A stretch of DNA of 51,681 bases from the NCBI RefSeq assembly GCF_900114015.1, contig NZ_FORN01000043.1, positions 1 to 51,681 of the forward strand. Reading direction: 5' to 3'. Below the pieces are notes generated by a model that did no database searches, was not told where the DNA came from, and saw nothing but the letters and a program-made list of their open reading frames with translations. This DNA comes from Caulobacter sp. UNC279MFTsu5.1 (GTDB lineage Bacteria; Pseudomonadota; Alphaproteobacteria; Caulobacterales; Caulobacteraceae). Of this stretch, positions 43,291 through 50,926 are shown piece by piece. Position 1 is the first letter of the stretch; each line of letters opens with the position of its first letter. The translations under genes were made by a program, and so were the position numbers.

Positions 43291-43880
43291 AGATCCCGAA
43301 CGTGGTGGGCCAGCCCTATGCCGAGGCGGTCAAGGCGTTGGACAAGGCCGGCTACAAGATCGTCAAGCGCGCCAACAAGCAGACCGGCGACAAGCCGCCG
43401 GAGACCGTGCTCGATCAGGCTCCGGCCGCCGAGGCCAAGACCAAGAAGACCGAGACGGTCCTGCTGACCGTCGCCATGCCGATGCCGGTGGTCGTGCCTG
43501 ACGAGCCCAAGGAAGAGCCGCCGATCGAGCAGCCTGCCGAGGCCAATTGCGATCCAGCGATCGGCGCCTGCGTCGAGGGCTTCGTCTGGCGCGAGGCCTG
43601 GCCCGGCGATCGGGTCTGCGTCACGCCGGAGTCCCGCTACCTGGCCGCCCAGGAAAACGCCCAGGCGGCCGCCCGCCGCAGCCCGTACGGCGGCGCCTAC
43701 GGCCCGGACACCTGCCTGCAGGGCTATGTCTGGCGTGACGGCTTCGTCGGCGACCATGTCTGCGTGAGCGGCGAAAGACGCTCGGTCGTGGCGCAGGAGA
43801 ACGCCGCCGGGCCATCCCGCTACCGGGCCTGCCGGCCGAAGATCGTGATCCCGCGGCCAAGGATCCCGGGACGCCTGTAG
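42825..43880 (+). CDS. Paralogous one-TM protein: Ig-like domain, one PASTA repeat, two Cys-containing repeats
   Basis: A 351-residue paralogue of the preceding gene over its first 150 residues, including the helix after KKPFPWW. Outside the membrane it keeps one PASTA-like unit (IPNVVGQPYAEAVKAL), then a Pro/Glu linker. It ends with two copies of a repeat built as C-x2-G-[FY]-VWR-x5-GD-x-VCV (about residues 248-275 and 297-325), each followed by R and A-x2-N. I associate that repeat with secreted alphaproteobacterial proteins of unknown function; the cysteines suggest a periplasmic disulfide. Start at 42825 with AAGGA upstream. It may be an exported sensor or anchor for the injection system. 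Confidence 0.73.
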   Translation: MPSFEIPDGPTTVALKKEGGFHKGSAVFGVTNKTGEGLTARFSVQVQGDGKAEWYQVQGEPERPVAAGETQTVTVVGKIPAATPPGQHRIKLRAINVNDPDNDSTDSAAATVTVPAAAAPPPKKPFPWWILAVVGGVLVLVIGAIIAIVAMSGGSKIPNVVGQPYAEAVKALDKAGYKIVKRANKQTGDKPPETVLDQAPAAEAKTKKTETVLLTVAMPMPVVVPDEPKEEPPIEQPAEANCDPAIGACVEGFVWREAWPGDRVCVTPESRYLAAQENAQAAARRSPYGGAYGPDTCLQGYVWRDGFVGDHVCVSGERRSVVAQENAAGPSRYRACRPKIVIPRPRIPGRL

Positions 43881-43930
43881 TTCGAACCCAGGGGCCGTCG
43901 GACGGCGGGCCCGACATGGAGTGAAGAATC

Positions 43931-44908
43931 ATGGAACGGATTTTCTCTCTGGAAGCTATCCTCGGGTCGCTGGCGTTCGGCGTTCTCGGGGCGGTGCTGG
44001 CCCTGATCGTCCGACTGGCGAAGGGCGACGGCTCATCCTCGCTCTGGCGGGCGCTCGAGACCTTTCTGACCGCGACCTTCGGGGCCTTCCTGGCGCGAAC
44101 CTTCATCAGCATCATGCTGAGCGTCGGCGGGGACTCGGATGCGGCGGTCACGGTGACCAGCCTGCTGTTCTTCATCTGGCCGGGCGTGGTGAACCTGATC
44201 TCGCTAGGGTTCGGTCACCCGGTGATCGGCGTCGAGGCCCTGCTGTGGATCGCCCTGGTGGTCGGCGGGCTGGTCGGCTTGTTCGACGGCCTGTGGGCCA
44301 CCCACAAGTGGCTGGGCCTGGGCGTGCCCGCGTTTCTGCTGGACGTGACCTGGGGCCTGGGCGGCAACACCAATGGCGTGTTGATGCATCTGATCAACTT
44401 CGCCTGGGGCGACCACGGCGACGGCCCCGACGAGAACCGCCACGACGCCCACCGCTATGTACAGGGCTTCGCCGTACGCTCGGGCTTCGCCTTCACCCAG
44501 GGCGCGGTGATGAGCAACACCGGCAGTTGGAATCCAACCTCCGACCTGTTCAAGCACGAGACGATCCACATCTGGCAAAATCGGGTGCTGGGGCCGTTCT
44601 TCTGGTTCTCCTATATCGGCTGGATGGCGCTGACCATCATCCCGGCCCTGATCGCCGGCCTGATCGATTCCGGTCGCCGGATCGGCGACGCCATCACCTG
44701 GTGGACCTATTTCGACAATCCCTGGGAGGTGATGGCCTATGGCATCGCCAATCCGTCGGATCGGACGGGCCAGGTGTTCATGAGCGGCGGCGGCACGGTG
44801 ACGGGCTGGGTCTGCTGGCCCTGGCCCCTGGCCATCGTCCTCTCGGCGGTCGGGGTGGTGGGCCTGGGGGCGGCGTTCGTAGCGATCATGGTGGCCGGCT
44901 ATGGTTGA
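43931..44908 (+). CDS. Multi-pass membrane protein with a HExxH metallopeptidase-like motif
   Basis: A 325-residue protein I cannot name. Hydrophobic segments lie at about 5-30, 45-65, 75-95, 98-118, 220-245 and 300-325. In the soluble middle is HETIH (residues 209-213, FKHETIHIWQNR), and 53 residues later NPWEVMAYG places E266, the spacing and wording of gluzincin third ligands. The segment recalls the DUF4157 metallopeptidase-like domain common in injection-system loci, but here it is embedded in a membrane protein. It lies 50 nt after the second PASTA-type gene and 9 nt before the next. It may process or tether injection-system parts, or be an effector. Not proven active. Confidence 0.68.
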   Translation: MERIFSLEAILGSLAFGVLGAVLALIVRLAKGDGSSSLWRALETFLTATFGAFLARTFISIMLSVGGDSDAAVTVTSLLFFIWPGVVNLISLGFGHPVIGVEALLWIALVVGGLVGLFDGLWATHKWLGLGVPAFLLDVTWGLGGNTNGVLMHLINFAWGDHGDGPDENRHDAHRYVQGFAVRSGFAFTQGAVMSNTGSWNPTSDLFKHETIHIWQNRVLGPFFWFSYIGWMALTIIPALIAGLIDSGRRIGDAITWWTYFDNPWEVMAYGIANPSDRTGQVFMSGGGTVTGWVCWPWPLAIVLSAVGVVGLGAAFVAIMVAGYG

Positions 44909-44917
44909 GCCGCGTCA

Positions 44918-45535
44918 ATGAAGGTCGTCATCATCATCCTGGTCCTGATCGTCATCGGCTTTGTCGTGGCGATCGGCGCGGCTGTCTATCGCGCCTCCAC
45001 GCCGCCCGCGCCCCCGTCGGCCCATGGACCGCCCACGACGAGCGGCGGCGAGATCGACGAGGATGCGCTCGAAACCTGGGAGCCTCCGCCAATGGCCGAG
45101 GTCATGGGCAGACTGTCGCGCCCGTTCGCGCCGAAACTGCTGAAGAAGACCGTCGAACTCACGGGCCAGCCCGGCTCCGGCCTGGCCGGCGACACGCCCG
45201 GTGAACTGTCGATCGCTCCGTCCAGCAAGAAGATGCGCCTCGCCCGTCTTCGTCTGATCGAGGGGCGGGGGGCGGTCGCGACCTATGTGTGCGAGCCCAC
45301 GGGGAAGGGGGAGACCTGCAATCAGGTCGTATGCCTCTGTCACGAGAACGCCGTGCTGGAGGGCGACGACGTCAAGGCCTGCAAGGACCCGTGGCGAAAC
45401 GCCCGGACGATCGGCGACGACAGGTTCCGCTGCCACGAGAACGACGACGACGTCTCGGCCGTCATCTATCAACGGGGCGGCGTGATCCAGGTCACGCCGA
45501 TGGGCGAAAACGCCGCCACTGTGTCGATCCGGTGA
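44918..45535 (+). CDS. Small signal-anchored protein of unknown function
   Basis: A 205-residue protein. Residues 1-25 are a strong hydrophobic anchor (VVIIILVLIVIGFVVAIGAAV), followed by a Pro-rich linker and a C-terminal domain with six cysteines (TYVCEPTGKGETCNQVVCLC, then KACKDP and RFRCHEN) that could form disulfides in the periplasm. I do not recognise the family. It follows the HExxH gene by 9 nt, so it belongs to the same transcript. Its stop directly abuts the stop of the opposing gene. Confidence 0.65.
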   Translation: MKVVIIILVLIVIGFVVAIGAAVYRASTPPAPPSAHGPPTTSGGEIDEDALETWEPPPMAEVMGRLSRPFAPKLLKKTVELTGQPGSGLAGDTPGELSIAPSSKKMRLARLRLIEGRGAVATYVCEPTGKGETCNQVVCLCHENAVLEGDDVKACKDPWRNARTIGDDRFRCHENDDDVSAVIYQRGGVIQVTPMGENAATVSIR

Positions 45536-46228
45536 TCAGACCCTGACGGTCCGGATCGCCGAGATCATCGCCAAGAGCGACCCGATGAGCAGGATCAGCA
45601 GCCAGATCGCGCCGACAATGGCGATGATCAGCGCGCCTATGGCGTCGGTGATGCTGGCCAGAAAGCCCGGCGGAAAGTCGATCAGGAACGCCAGCAGCAG
45701 GGTCGCGCCCACCGAGACCGCGCTGAGAACGACGATGCCCTTGTTCTGCAGGAAACGCTCGTGGGCGAGGATCAGCAGGATGCAGAAGACGATCTTCAGG
45801 ATCAGGATCAGGCCCAGGGTGGCGGTCGCCGCCCCGGTCGGGAAATCGGCGAAGGCGGCGAAGTAGGCGATCGTGCCGAACGGCACGGCCACCAGCAGCG
45901 TGATCATCAGGATCAGCAGGCCTAAGGCCGCCAGGGCCATGACAATGGCGCCCAGCAGGCCGAAGAAGGCGATCACCAGGGTGACGATCCCCTGCACGCG
46001 CCCGATCACGCTGCGCGAGAGCAGGATGCCCAGGCCCATCAGCAGGATGGTGTAGAGCAGCAGGCCGTCGAGCACCGGCAGATAGCGGATGCCCAGGCCG
46101 GGCGTCGAAGCTTCGAAGCCGACCTCGCGCACGGCGTTCAGAACGAAGGCCGAAGCGCATTCGACGAGCAGGGCCACCAGCAGGACGAAGCCGGCCAGCC
46201 AGAAGAACGGCGCGCGCAAACGGTCCAT
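45536..46228 (-). CDS. Multi-pass membrane protein of unknown function
   Basis: A 230-residue protein with six or seven hydrophobic segments and few charges. I see no motif that names a family. The start ATG at 46228 gives an N-terminal positive patch (MDRLR) and a first helix. It reads away from the mla promoter region and meets the injection-system operon stop to stop, so it is probably an independent gene. Many glycines and long aliphatic runs suggest a structural or accessory membrane role; no function is proposed. Confidence 0.65.
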   Translation of the reverse strand: MDRLRAPFFWLAGFVLLVALLVECASAFVLNAVREVGFEASTPGLGIRYLPVLDGLLLYTILLMGLGILLSRSVIGRVQGIVTLVIAFFGLLGAIVMALAALGLLILMITLLVAVPFGTIAYFAAFADFPTGAATATLGLILILKIVFCILLILAHERFLQNKGIVVLSAVSVGATLLLAFLIDFPPGFLASITDAIGALIIAIVGAIWLLILLIGSLLAMISAIRTVRV

Positions 46229-46547
46229 GGGACGGCCCCGTGTTGAAACCTGAAGTCTGCCTGATCTCTACCTGGGCGACAAGAAAGGTTGATCTGTCCC
46301 ATACGGTTGTGTGCGAGGGATGACGTTGGAAGCGTCCGATTTGTTGTTTTTCAGGGCGGCGATGGGGCGCGCGTTCGGCCGCCGATCGGCCTTCGAAACC
46401 CCAGCGCCAGGGAGTTGACGAAAAGCGCTCCGATTTGAACCGGTGGGACGCTTCCGTACCCGGATGACATCCAATAGGTGTTCCAGACCTTGCTTAGCTA
46501 TCGCAGGCGCCTACATGCCTGACGCCGGGATCCGGCAGGAGGCTGGA
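46229..46547. other. Divergent promoter region upstream of the mla operon
   Basis: No gene seen in 319 bp. GGAAGCGTCC (46328-46337) and GGACGCTTCC (46446-46455) are exact inverted copies 108 bp apart. AGCGTCCGATTTG (46331-46343) recurs as AGCGCTCCGATTTG (46424-46437). TTGACG at 46415-46420 is a possible -35 box. AGGAGG precedes the mlaA start. Confidence 0.5.
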
Positions 46548-47450
46548 ATGAACGGCGCGCCAAGCAGAACTTCGACGAATACGCCGCGCGTGCGCGCGGG
46601 AGCCGCGGCCCTGATCGCCGCCGGCGGTCTGGCGGTGAGCGCGGTGAGCGCTCACGCTCAGAACGCCGCCGTCCAACCACCGCTGGTGGCCGCGCCGGTC
46701 GCGAACGGCGATTCGGTCGATACGGTCCACGACCCGCTGCAAGGCTTCAATCGCGGCAGCTTCGGGTTCAGCATGGGGCTGGACCACGCCGTGCTCCGTC
46801 CCGTCGCTCACGGCTACATGGCGGTGACGCCCAGCCCGCTGCGCCGTCGCGTCAGCGCGGTGGTCTACAATCTGGGCGAGCCCAGCACGACGGTGAACGA
46901 CATCCTCCAGGGCAAGCCCAAGCGGGCCGGCCGCTCGTCGGCGCGCTTCCTGATCAATTCCACGGTCGGCGTCCTGGGGCTCTGGGACGTGGCCACCGGC
47001 ATGGGGCTGAAGGCCCACGACGCCGATTTCGGCCAGACCTTCGGCCGCTATGGCGTCCGGCCCGGTCCCTATCTCTACGTGCCGGTCATCGGCCCTTCGA
47101 GCTTCCGTGACGGCGTCGGCCGGGTGCTGGATTTCTTCACCGATCCGGTCGGCATCGTCGGCGGCGGCTATACGACCACCTTCGGCGCCACTCGTCTGGG
47201 CGTGCAGACGGTCGACACTCGTGCCCGGGCCGACACCGCCTTCCGCGCGTTGGACGACGCCACCGATCCCTATGTGACGGCCCGTTCGGCGTACGGCCAG
47301 TACCGCGAGGCCTTCGTCCGGGAAGCCACCGGCGAGGTGCAGGCCTTGCCCGACTTCGACAACGACACCTCGGTCGCTCCCGCCGCCGCATCGACCCAAC
47401 CTGCCCCCGCGTCGCCGGAGACGGCGCCCGCCCCAAGCACAACCCAATGA
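46548..47450 (+). CDS. mlaA: MlaA (VacJ) family outer-membrane lipid-asymmetry protein
   Basis: Outer-membrane part of the Mla pathway, which removes misplaced phospholipid from the outer leaflet. The family core is present: DPLQGFNRGSFGFSMGLDH, NLGEPSTTVNDILQGK, RFLINSTVGVLGLWDVA, FGQTFGRYGVRPGPYLYVP, with an Ala/Pro-rich tail. The signal peptide (residues 1-38, ending SAHAQ) has no lipobox cysteine, so unlike E. coli MlaA it should not be lipidated. The ATG at 46548 has AGGAGG 5 nt upstream. The stop overlaps mlaC (ATGA), opening a compact operon. Confidence 0.92.
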   Translation: MNGAPSRTSTNTPRVRAGAAALIAAGGLAVSAVSAHAQNAAVQPPLVAAPVANGDSVDTVHDPLQGFNRGSFGFSMGLDHAVLRPVAHGYMAVTPSPLRRRVSAVVYNLGEPSTTVNDILQGKPKRAGRSSARFLINSTVGVLGLWDVATGMGLKAHDADFGQTFGRYGVRPGPYLYVPVIGPSSFRDGVGRVLDFFTDPVGIVGGGYTTTFGATRLGVQTVDTRARADTAFRALDDATDPYVTARSAYGQYREAFVREATGEVQALPDFDNDTSVAPAAASTQPAPASPETAPAPSTTQ

Positions 47451-48115
47451 TTTCGCCGGAAACGCTTATGATCGACGCCCGCCCCACTCGCCGTTTCGCA
47501 CAGCTGGCCCTGGTCGCCCTGGTGGGCGTCGGCGCTCTGAGCCAAGCCCATCCCGCCTTTGCGCAGGCGGCGCGCGATCCTCAGGCCGAACAGTTTGTGC
47601 AGACCCGCGCCCAGCGGGTAATCACCGTTCTGGCCGACAAGAACCAGAGCGTCGCCCAGAAGAAGGCGACCTTCCACCAGGCGATCGACGAACTGGCCGA
47701 CGTGCCGAAGGTCACCAATTTCGTGCTCGGCAAGTACGCCCGCTCCATCACGCCCGACCAGCGGCAGCGATTCGCGGCGGCCTTCCGCGTCTACGCCGAA
47801 AGCGTGTACCAGAATCGCATCAACGACTATCACGGCGAAGTCCTGAAGGTGACGGGCTCGACCGTTCGCAAGCCGGGCGACGTCATCGTCAACACCACGA
47901 TCTCGGGCGGCCAGGTCGGCCAGCCGCTGCCGCTGGCGTGGCGGGTGATGGGCGGCGGAACCTCGTGGAAGGTCGTCGATGTCCAGTTCAAGGGCGTGTG
48001 GCTGGCGATCACCCAGCAGCAGGACTTCGTTTCGACGATCGACAACGCCGGCGGCAATATCGACGTGCTGATCGGCCAATTGCAGCGAGACGCCCAGCGT
48101 TCCGCCTCGCGGTAA
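47447..48115 (+). CDS. mlaC: MlaC periplasmic phospholipid carrier (Ttg2D family)
   Basis: A 222-residue soluble shuttle that carries phospholipid between MlaA and the inner-membrane MlaDEF complex. Signal peptide to about residue 40 (AHPAFA-Q). Family marks: FVLGKYARSITPDQRQRFAAAFR, YAESVYQNRI, GQPLPLAWRVM and WKVVDVQFKGVWLAITQQQDF. The first ATG (47447) overlaps the mlaA stop and relies on coupling; an ATG at 47468 would also leave a good signal peptide. Confidence 0.92.
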   Translation: MISPETLMIDARPTRRFAQLALVALVGVGALSQAHPAFAQAARDPQAEQFVQTRAQRVITVLADKNQSVAQKKATFHQAIDELADVPKVTNFVLGKYARSITPDQRQRFAAAFRVYAESVYQNRINDYHGEVLKVTGSTVRKPGDVIVNTTISGGQVGQPLPLAWRVMGGGTSWKVVDVQFKGVWLAITQQQDFVSTIDNAGGNIDVLIGQLQRDAQRSASR

Positions 48116-48178
48116 ACCATTGAGAACGAGGCGGCCGTTCGGGCGGTCGGTCTCGCAGGACTTCGAAAGGATAAGGGG

Positions 48179-48697
48179 TTGCGCGAACAATGGGCCGAGA
48201 CCTTGATGGGTCTCCTCGTTCTCGTCCTAGCGGCGGGTTTCCTGGTCTATTCGCTGACCGTCGGCGGCGTCGGCAGCAAGCCGGGCGGCTACGACGTCAC
48301 GGCCAAGTTCGGACAGGTGGGATCGCTGGCGCCGGGCGCGGCGGTCAGCGTCGCGGGCGTGAAGATCGGCACCGTTTCGGAAATCAAACTGGATCCCAAA
48401 ACCTTTCTGGCGGTGGCCCGGCTGAGCCTCGACCCTGAGGTCAAGCTGCCCTCCGACTCCACGGCCAAGATCACCAGCGACAGCCTGCTGGGCGGCGTCC
48501 ATGTGGCCATTGCGCCAGGCGGCGCGGCGGACGACATCAAGCCTGGCGGCGAGATCGACAACACCCAGGGCGCGGTCGACCTGTTCGGCCTGATCGGTTC
48601 GGTGATGCGGCCGCAGGGCGACCCCGCCGCCACGCCGCCGGCGACGGCGCCGGCGCCCGCGGCGAACCCCGCCGCCACGGCTCCGGACAGCTACTGA
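48179..48697 (+). CDS. mlaD: MlaD MCE-domain protein
   Basis: A 172-residue inner-membrane-anchored substrate-binding subunit: one N-terminal helix (LMGLLVLVLAAGFLVYSLTV), then a single MCE domain (YDVTAKFGQVGSLAPGAAVS, VAGVKIGTVSEI, SDSLLGGVHVAI), then a Pro/Ala-rich tail. MCE domains form a hexameric ring over the transporter. The start is TTG at 48179, with AAAGG 8 nt upstream; an ATG at 48206 would cut into the residues before the helix. It precedes mlaE by one base. Confidence 0.9.
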   Translation: MREQWAETLMGLLVLVLAAGFLVYSLTVGGVGSKPGGYDVTAKFGQVGSLAPGAAVSVAGVKIGTVSEIKLDPKTFLAVARLSLDPEVKLPSDSTAKITSDSLLGGVHVAIAPGGAADDIKPGGEIDNTQGAVDLFGLIGSVMRPQGDPAATPPATAPAPAANPAATAPDSY

Positions 48698-48698
48698 G

Positions 48699-49505
48699 AT
48701 GGCTGCGGCGGACGCGGCGATCCCCGCGGTCTTCAAGCCGTTGCGCTCCATCGGCCGTTCGACCCTGGGCGCCTTGCGCATGGTGGGCGGGGTCGGGATG
48801 TTCACCCTGCGCGGCGTGGCCTCCGTGTTCACCCCGCCCTGGTTCCCGAACCAGCTGCTGCGCCAGCTGGTCGCCATCGGCTTTTTCTCGCTGCCGGTTG
48901 TCGGCCTGACGGCGATCTTCACCGGCGCGGCCCTGGGCCTGAACATCTATACCGGCGGCGGACGGTTCAACGCCGAGCAGGTGATGCCCCAGATCGTCGC
49001 CCTGGGAATCACGCGTGAGCTTGGGCCCGTGCTGGCGGCCCTGATGCTGGCGGGCCGGGTGTCGGCCGCCATCGCCGCCGAGATCGGGGCCATGCGCGCC
49101 ACCGAGCAGATCGACGCCATGCGCACGCTGTCGACCGACCCGTTCCGCTACCTGGTCGCGCCGCGCCTGCTGGCCGCGACCCTGGTGCTGCCGCTGCTGA
49201 CCCTGATCGCCGACATCATCGGCGTGGCCGGTGGTTGGCTGGTGGCGGTGCGGATCCTGGACTTCAACGCGACGATCTACATGCGCAACACGATGAACTT
49301 CATTCAGGGCTGGGACGTCGGCTCGGGCCTGATCAAGGCGGCGGTGTTCGGCTTCATCGTCGCCCTGATGGGCTGCTACCACGGCTACAACGCCAAGGGC
49401 GGCGCGCGGGGCGTGGGCCGGGCGACCACCCATGCCGTGGTGTCCTCGGCGATCCTGATTTTCGCCTCCGACTACTTCCTCACAACGCTGTTCACCCACG
49501 CATGA
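48699..49505 (+). CDS. mlaE: MlaE permease of the phospholipid ABC transporter
   Basis: A 268-residue permease with five to six helices. Family marks include the amphipathic N-terminal segment, FTGAALGLN, ITRELGPVLAALMLAGRV and AAEIGAMRATEQIDAM, the last being the MlaE signature that contacts the ATPase. It overlaps mlaF (ATGA at 49502-49505). With MlaD and MlaF it forms the inner-membrane complex. Confidence 0.94.
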   Translation: MAAADAAIPAVFKPLRSIGRSTLGALRMVGGVGMFTLRGVASVFTPPWFPNQLLRQLVAIGFFSLPVVGLTAIFTGAALGLNIYTGGGRFNAEQVMPQIVALGITRELGPVLAALMLAGRVSAAIAAEIGAMRATEQIDAMRTLSTDPFRYLVAPRLLAATLVLPLLTLIADIIGVAGGWLVAVRILDFNATIYMRNTMNFIQGWDVGSGLIKAAVFGFIVALMGCYHGYNAKGGARGVGRATTHAVVSSAILIFASDYFLTTLFTHA

Positions 49506-50266
49506 CCGCCATACCGAAACTCGAATGGAAGGGCGTCCGCAAGCGCTTCGATGGACCGGTCCTGGACGGGCTGGACCTCAGCGTCGCGGCGGGCCGCTCG
49601 CTGGTGATCATCGGCGGGTCCGGCCAGGGCAAGTCGGTGACCATCAAGGTGGCCATGGGCCTGGTGCGCCCCGACGCCGGCCAAGTGCTGGTCGACGGCG
49701 AGAACCTGATCGGCATGGGAGGCGGCGCTCGGCGCAAGCTGTTCGAGCGCATCGGCGTGCTGTTCCAGGGCGCGGCGCTGTTCGACAGCCTCAGTGTCTG
49801 GGAGAACGTCGCTTTCCGCCTGATCAACGCCGACGGCGTGCCCCGCAAGGAGGCCAAGGCGCGGGCGATCGAAGCTCTGGGCCGGGTCCACCTGGGCGCC
49901 CATGTCGCCGACTCCTATCCGTCCGAGCTGTCGGGCGGCATGCAGAAGCGGGTCGGCCTGGCCCGGGCGGTGGTGGCCAATCCCGAGATCATCTTCTTCG
50001 ACGAGCCGACCACGGGCCTGGACCCGATCACCTCGGCGGCGATCAACGAGCTGATCGTCGACCAGGTGAAGGGGCTGGGCTGCACCGCCGTGTCGATCAC
50101 CCACGACCTGGCTTCGGCCCGGACGATCGGCGACGAGATCGCCATGCTGCACGCCGGCAAGATCGTCTGGCGCGGCGCCCCGACCGAACTGGATCGTACG
50201 GACAATCCCTATGTGCGACAGTTCGTCGACGGGCGGGCGGACGGGCCGATGGCCAGCGCGGTCTGA
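49502..50266 (+). CDS. mlaF: MlaF ATPase of the phospholipid ABC transporter
   Basis: A 254-residue ABC ATPase. Walker A GGSGQGKS (38-45), Q-loop in VLFQGAALFDSLSVWENV, signature LSGGMQKR, Walker B IIFFDEP, D-loop TGLDP and switch histidine in ITHDL. The FQGAALFDSLSVWENVAF wording is typical of MlaF/Mkl-type ATPases. A small STAS partner (MlaB) is not encoded after it; the next gene is a small secreted protein. Confidence 0.95.
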   Translation: MTAIPKLEWKGVRKRFDGPVLDGLDLSVAAGRSLVIIGGSGQGKSVTIKVAMGLVRPDAGQVLVDGENLIGMGGGARRKLFERIGVLFQGAALFDSLSVWENVAFRLINADGVPRKEAKARAIEALGRVHLGAHVADSYPSELSGGMQKRVGLARAVVANPEIIFFDEPTTGLDPITSAAINELIVDQVKGLGCTAVSITHDLASARTIGDEIAMLHAGKIVWRGAPTELDRTDNPYVRQFVDGRADGPMASAV

Positions 50267-50269
50267 GAC

Positions 50270-50728
50270 GTGACGGCGAGGGGGGCGAGAACGGCGCTGC
50301 TGGCGCTGGTGCTGGGCTGTGGCCTGGCCGGGGCGGCTCAAGCGCAAGACTATGTCCGCGCCGACTGTCGGGCCCAGCTCGATCCGACCGTTTCGCGGTT
50401 CGATACGCCGCTGCACCAGCGCTGGTACAGGCGATTCTGGACCGGTGATTGCGATCACCTGCCGCTCTGTTTTTCGGGCTCGCCGAACTGGAATGACATC
50501 GTCGGCAAGCTGCTGGTCCGTGGCGGTCCCGCCGAGCGGGCGGCCCTGCTGCCCAAGGCTTGCCGGCTGGGCCAGGCGATCGGGCTGGAATGGGCGCGCG
50601 ACAAGAGGGTCCGCCGCATCGACACCGGAGACCTGCACGCCTTCAAGGGCCAGTTGGATGCCTCCGGCGACGCTCTGCGCGGCGTTGAACAGGTCGAGGC
50701 GTCGGCTCGTGCGAAGATGGCGCGATAG
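50270..50728 (+). CDS. Small secreted protein of unknown function after mlaF
   Basis: A 152-residue protein with a clear signal peptide (residues 1-25, GAAQA-Q) and three or more cysteines in the mature part (ADCRAQL, TGDCDHLPLCFSG, KACRLG), so probably periplasmic with disulfides. The segment DTPLHQRWYRRFWTGDC followed by CFSGSPNWNDIV is distinctive but not one I can assign. GTG start, only 3 nt after the mlaF stop, so it is likely co-transcribed and may assist envelope lipid transport. Confidence 0.68.
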   Translation: MTARGARTALLALVLGCGLAGAAQAQDYVRADCRAQLDPTVSRFDTPLHQRWYRRFWTGDCDHLPLCFSGSPNWNDIVGKLLVRGGPAERAALLPKACRLGQAIGLEWARDKRVRRIDTGDLHAFKGQLDASGDALRGVEQVEASARAKMAR

Positions 50729-50926
50729 GGACCGAAACCAGCGTCGGTGAAGAGCTTCACCGTAAAAGCGGAACTAAAGATTTTTCCCCGCGTTGGACCC
50801 GTTCCGGGAGGGGCAAGGGGACTCGGTTGCAGGACGTCGAGCGCCAGAGAGCGCTTCCAACGCCGGATCGGCTTCCCGATGAGCGCCGCCCACGTAGATC
50901 GAGCGATTTCGACGTGGAGTATTCCT

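Noticed and set aside
43931..45204. Overlapping plus-strand frame of about 430 codons over the HExxH gene
   Set aside because: Arg/Gly/His-rich shadow translation; the frame at 43931-44908 shows membrane helices and the HExxH motif and has proper spacing to its neighbours.
31397..45535. Prophage
   Set aside because: Only contractile-tail-type genes are present; no capsid, terminase, portal, integrase, lysis genes or att repeats were seen.
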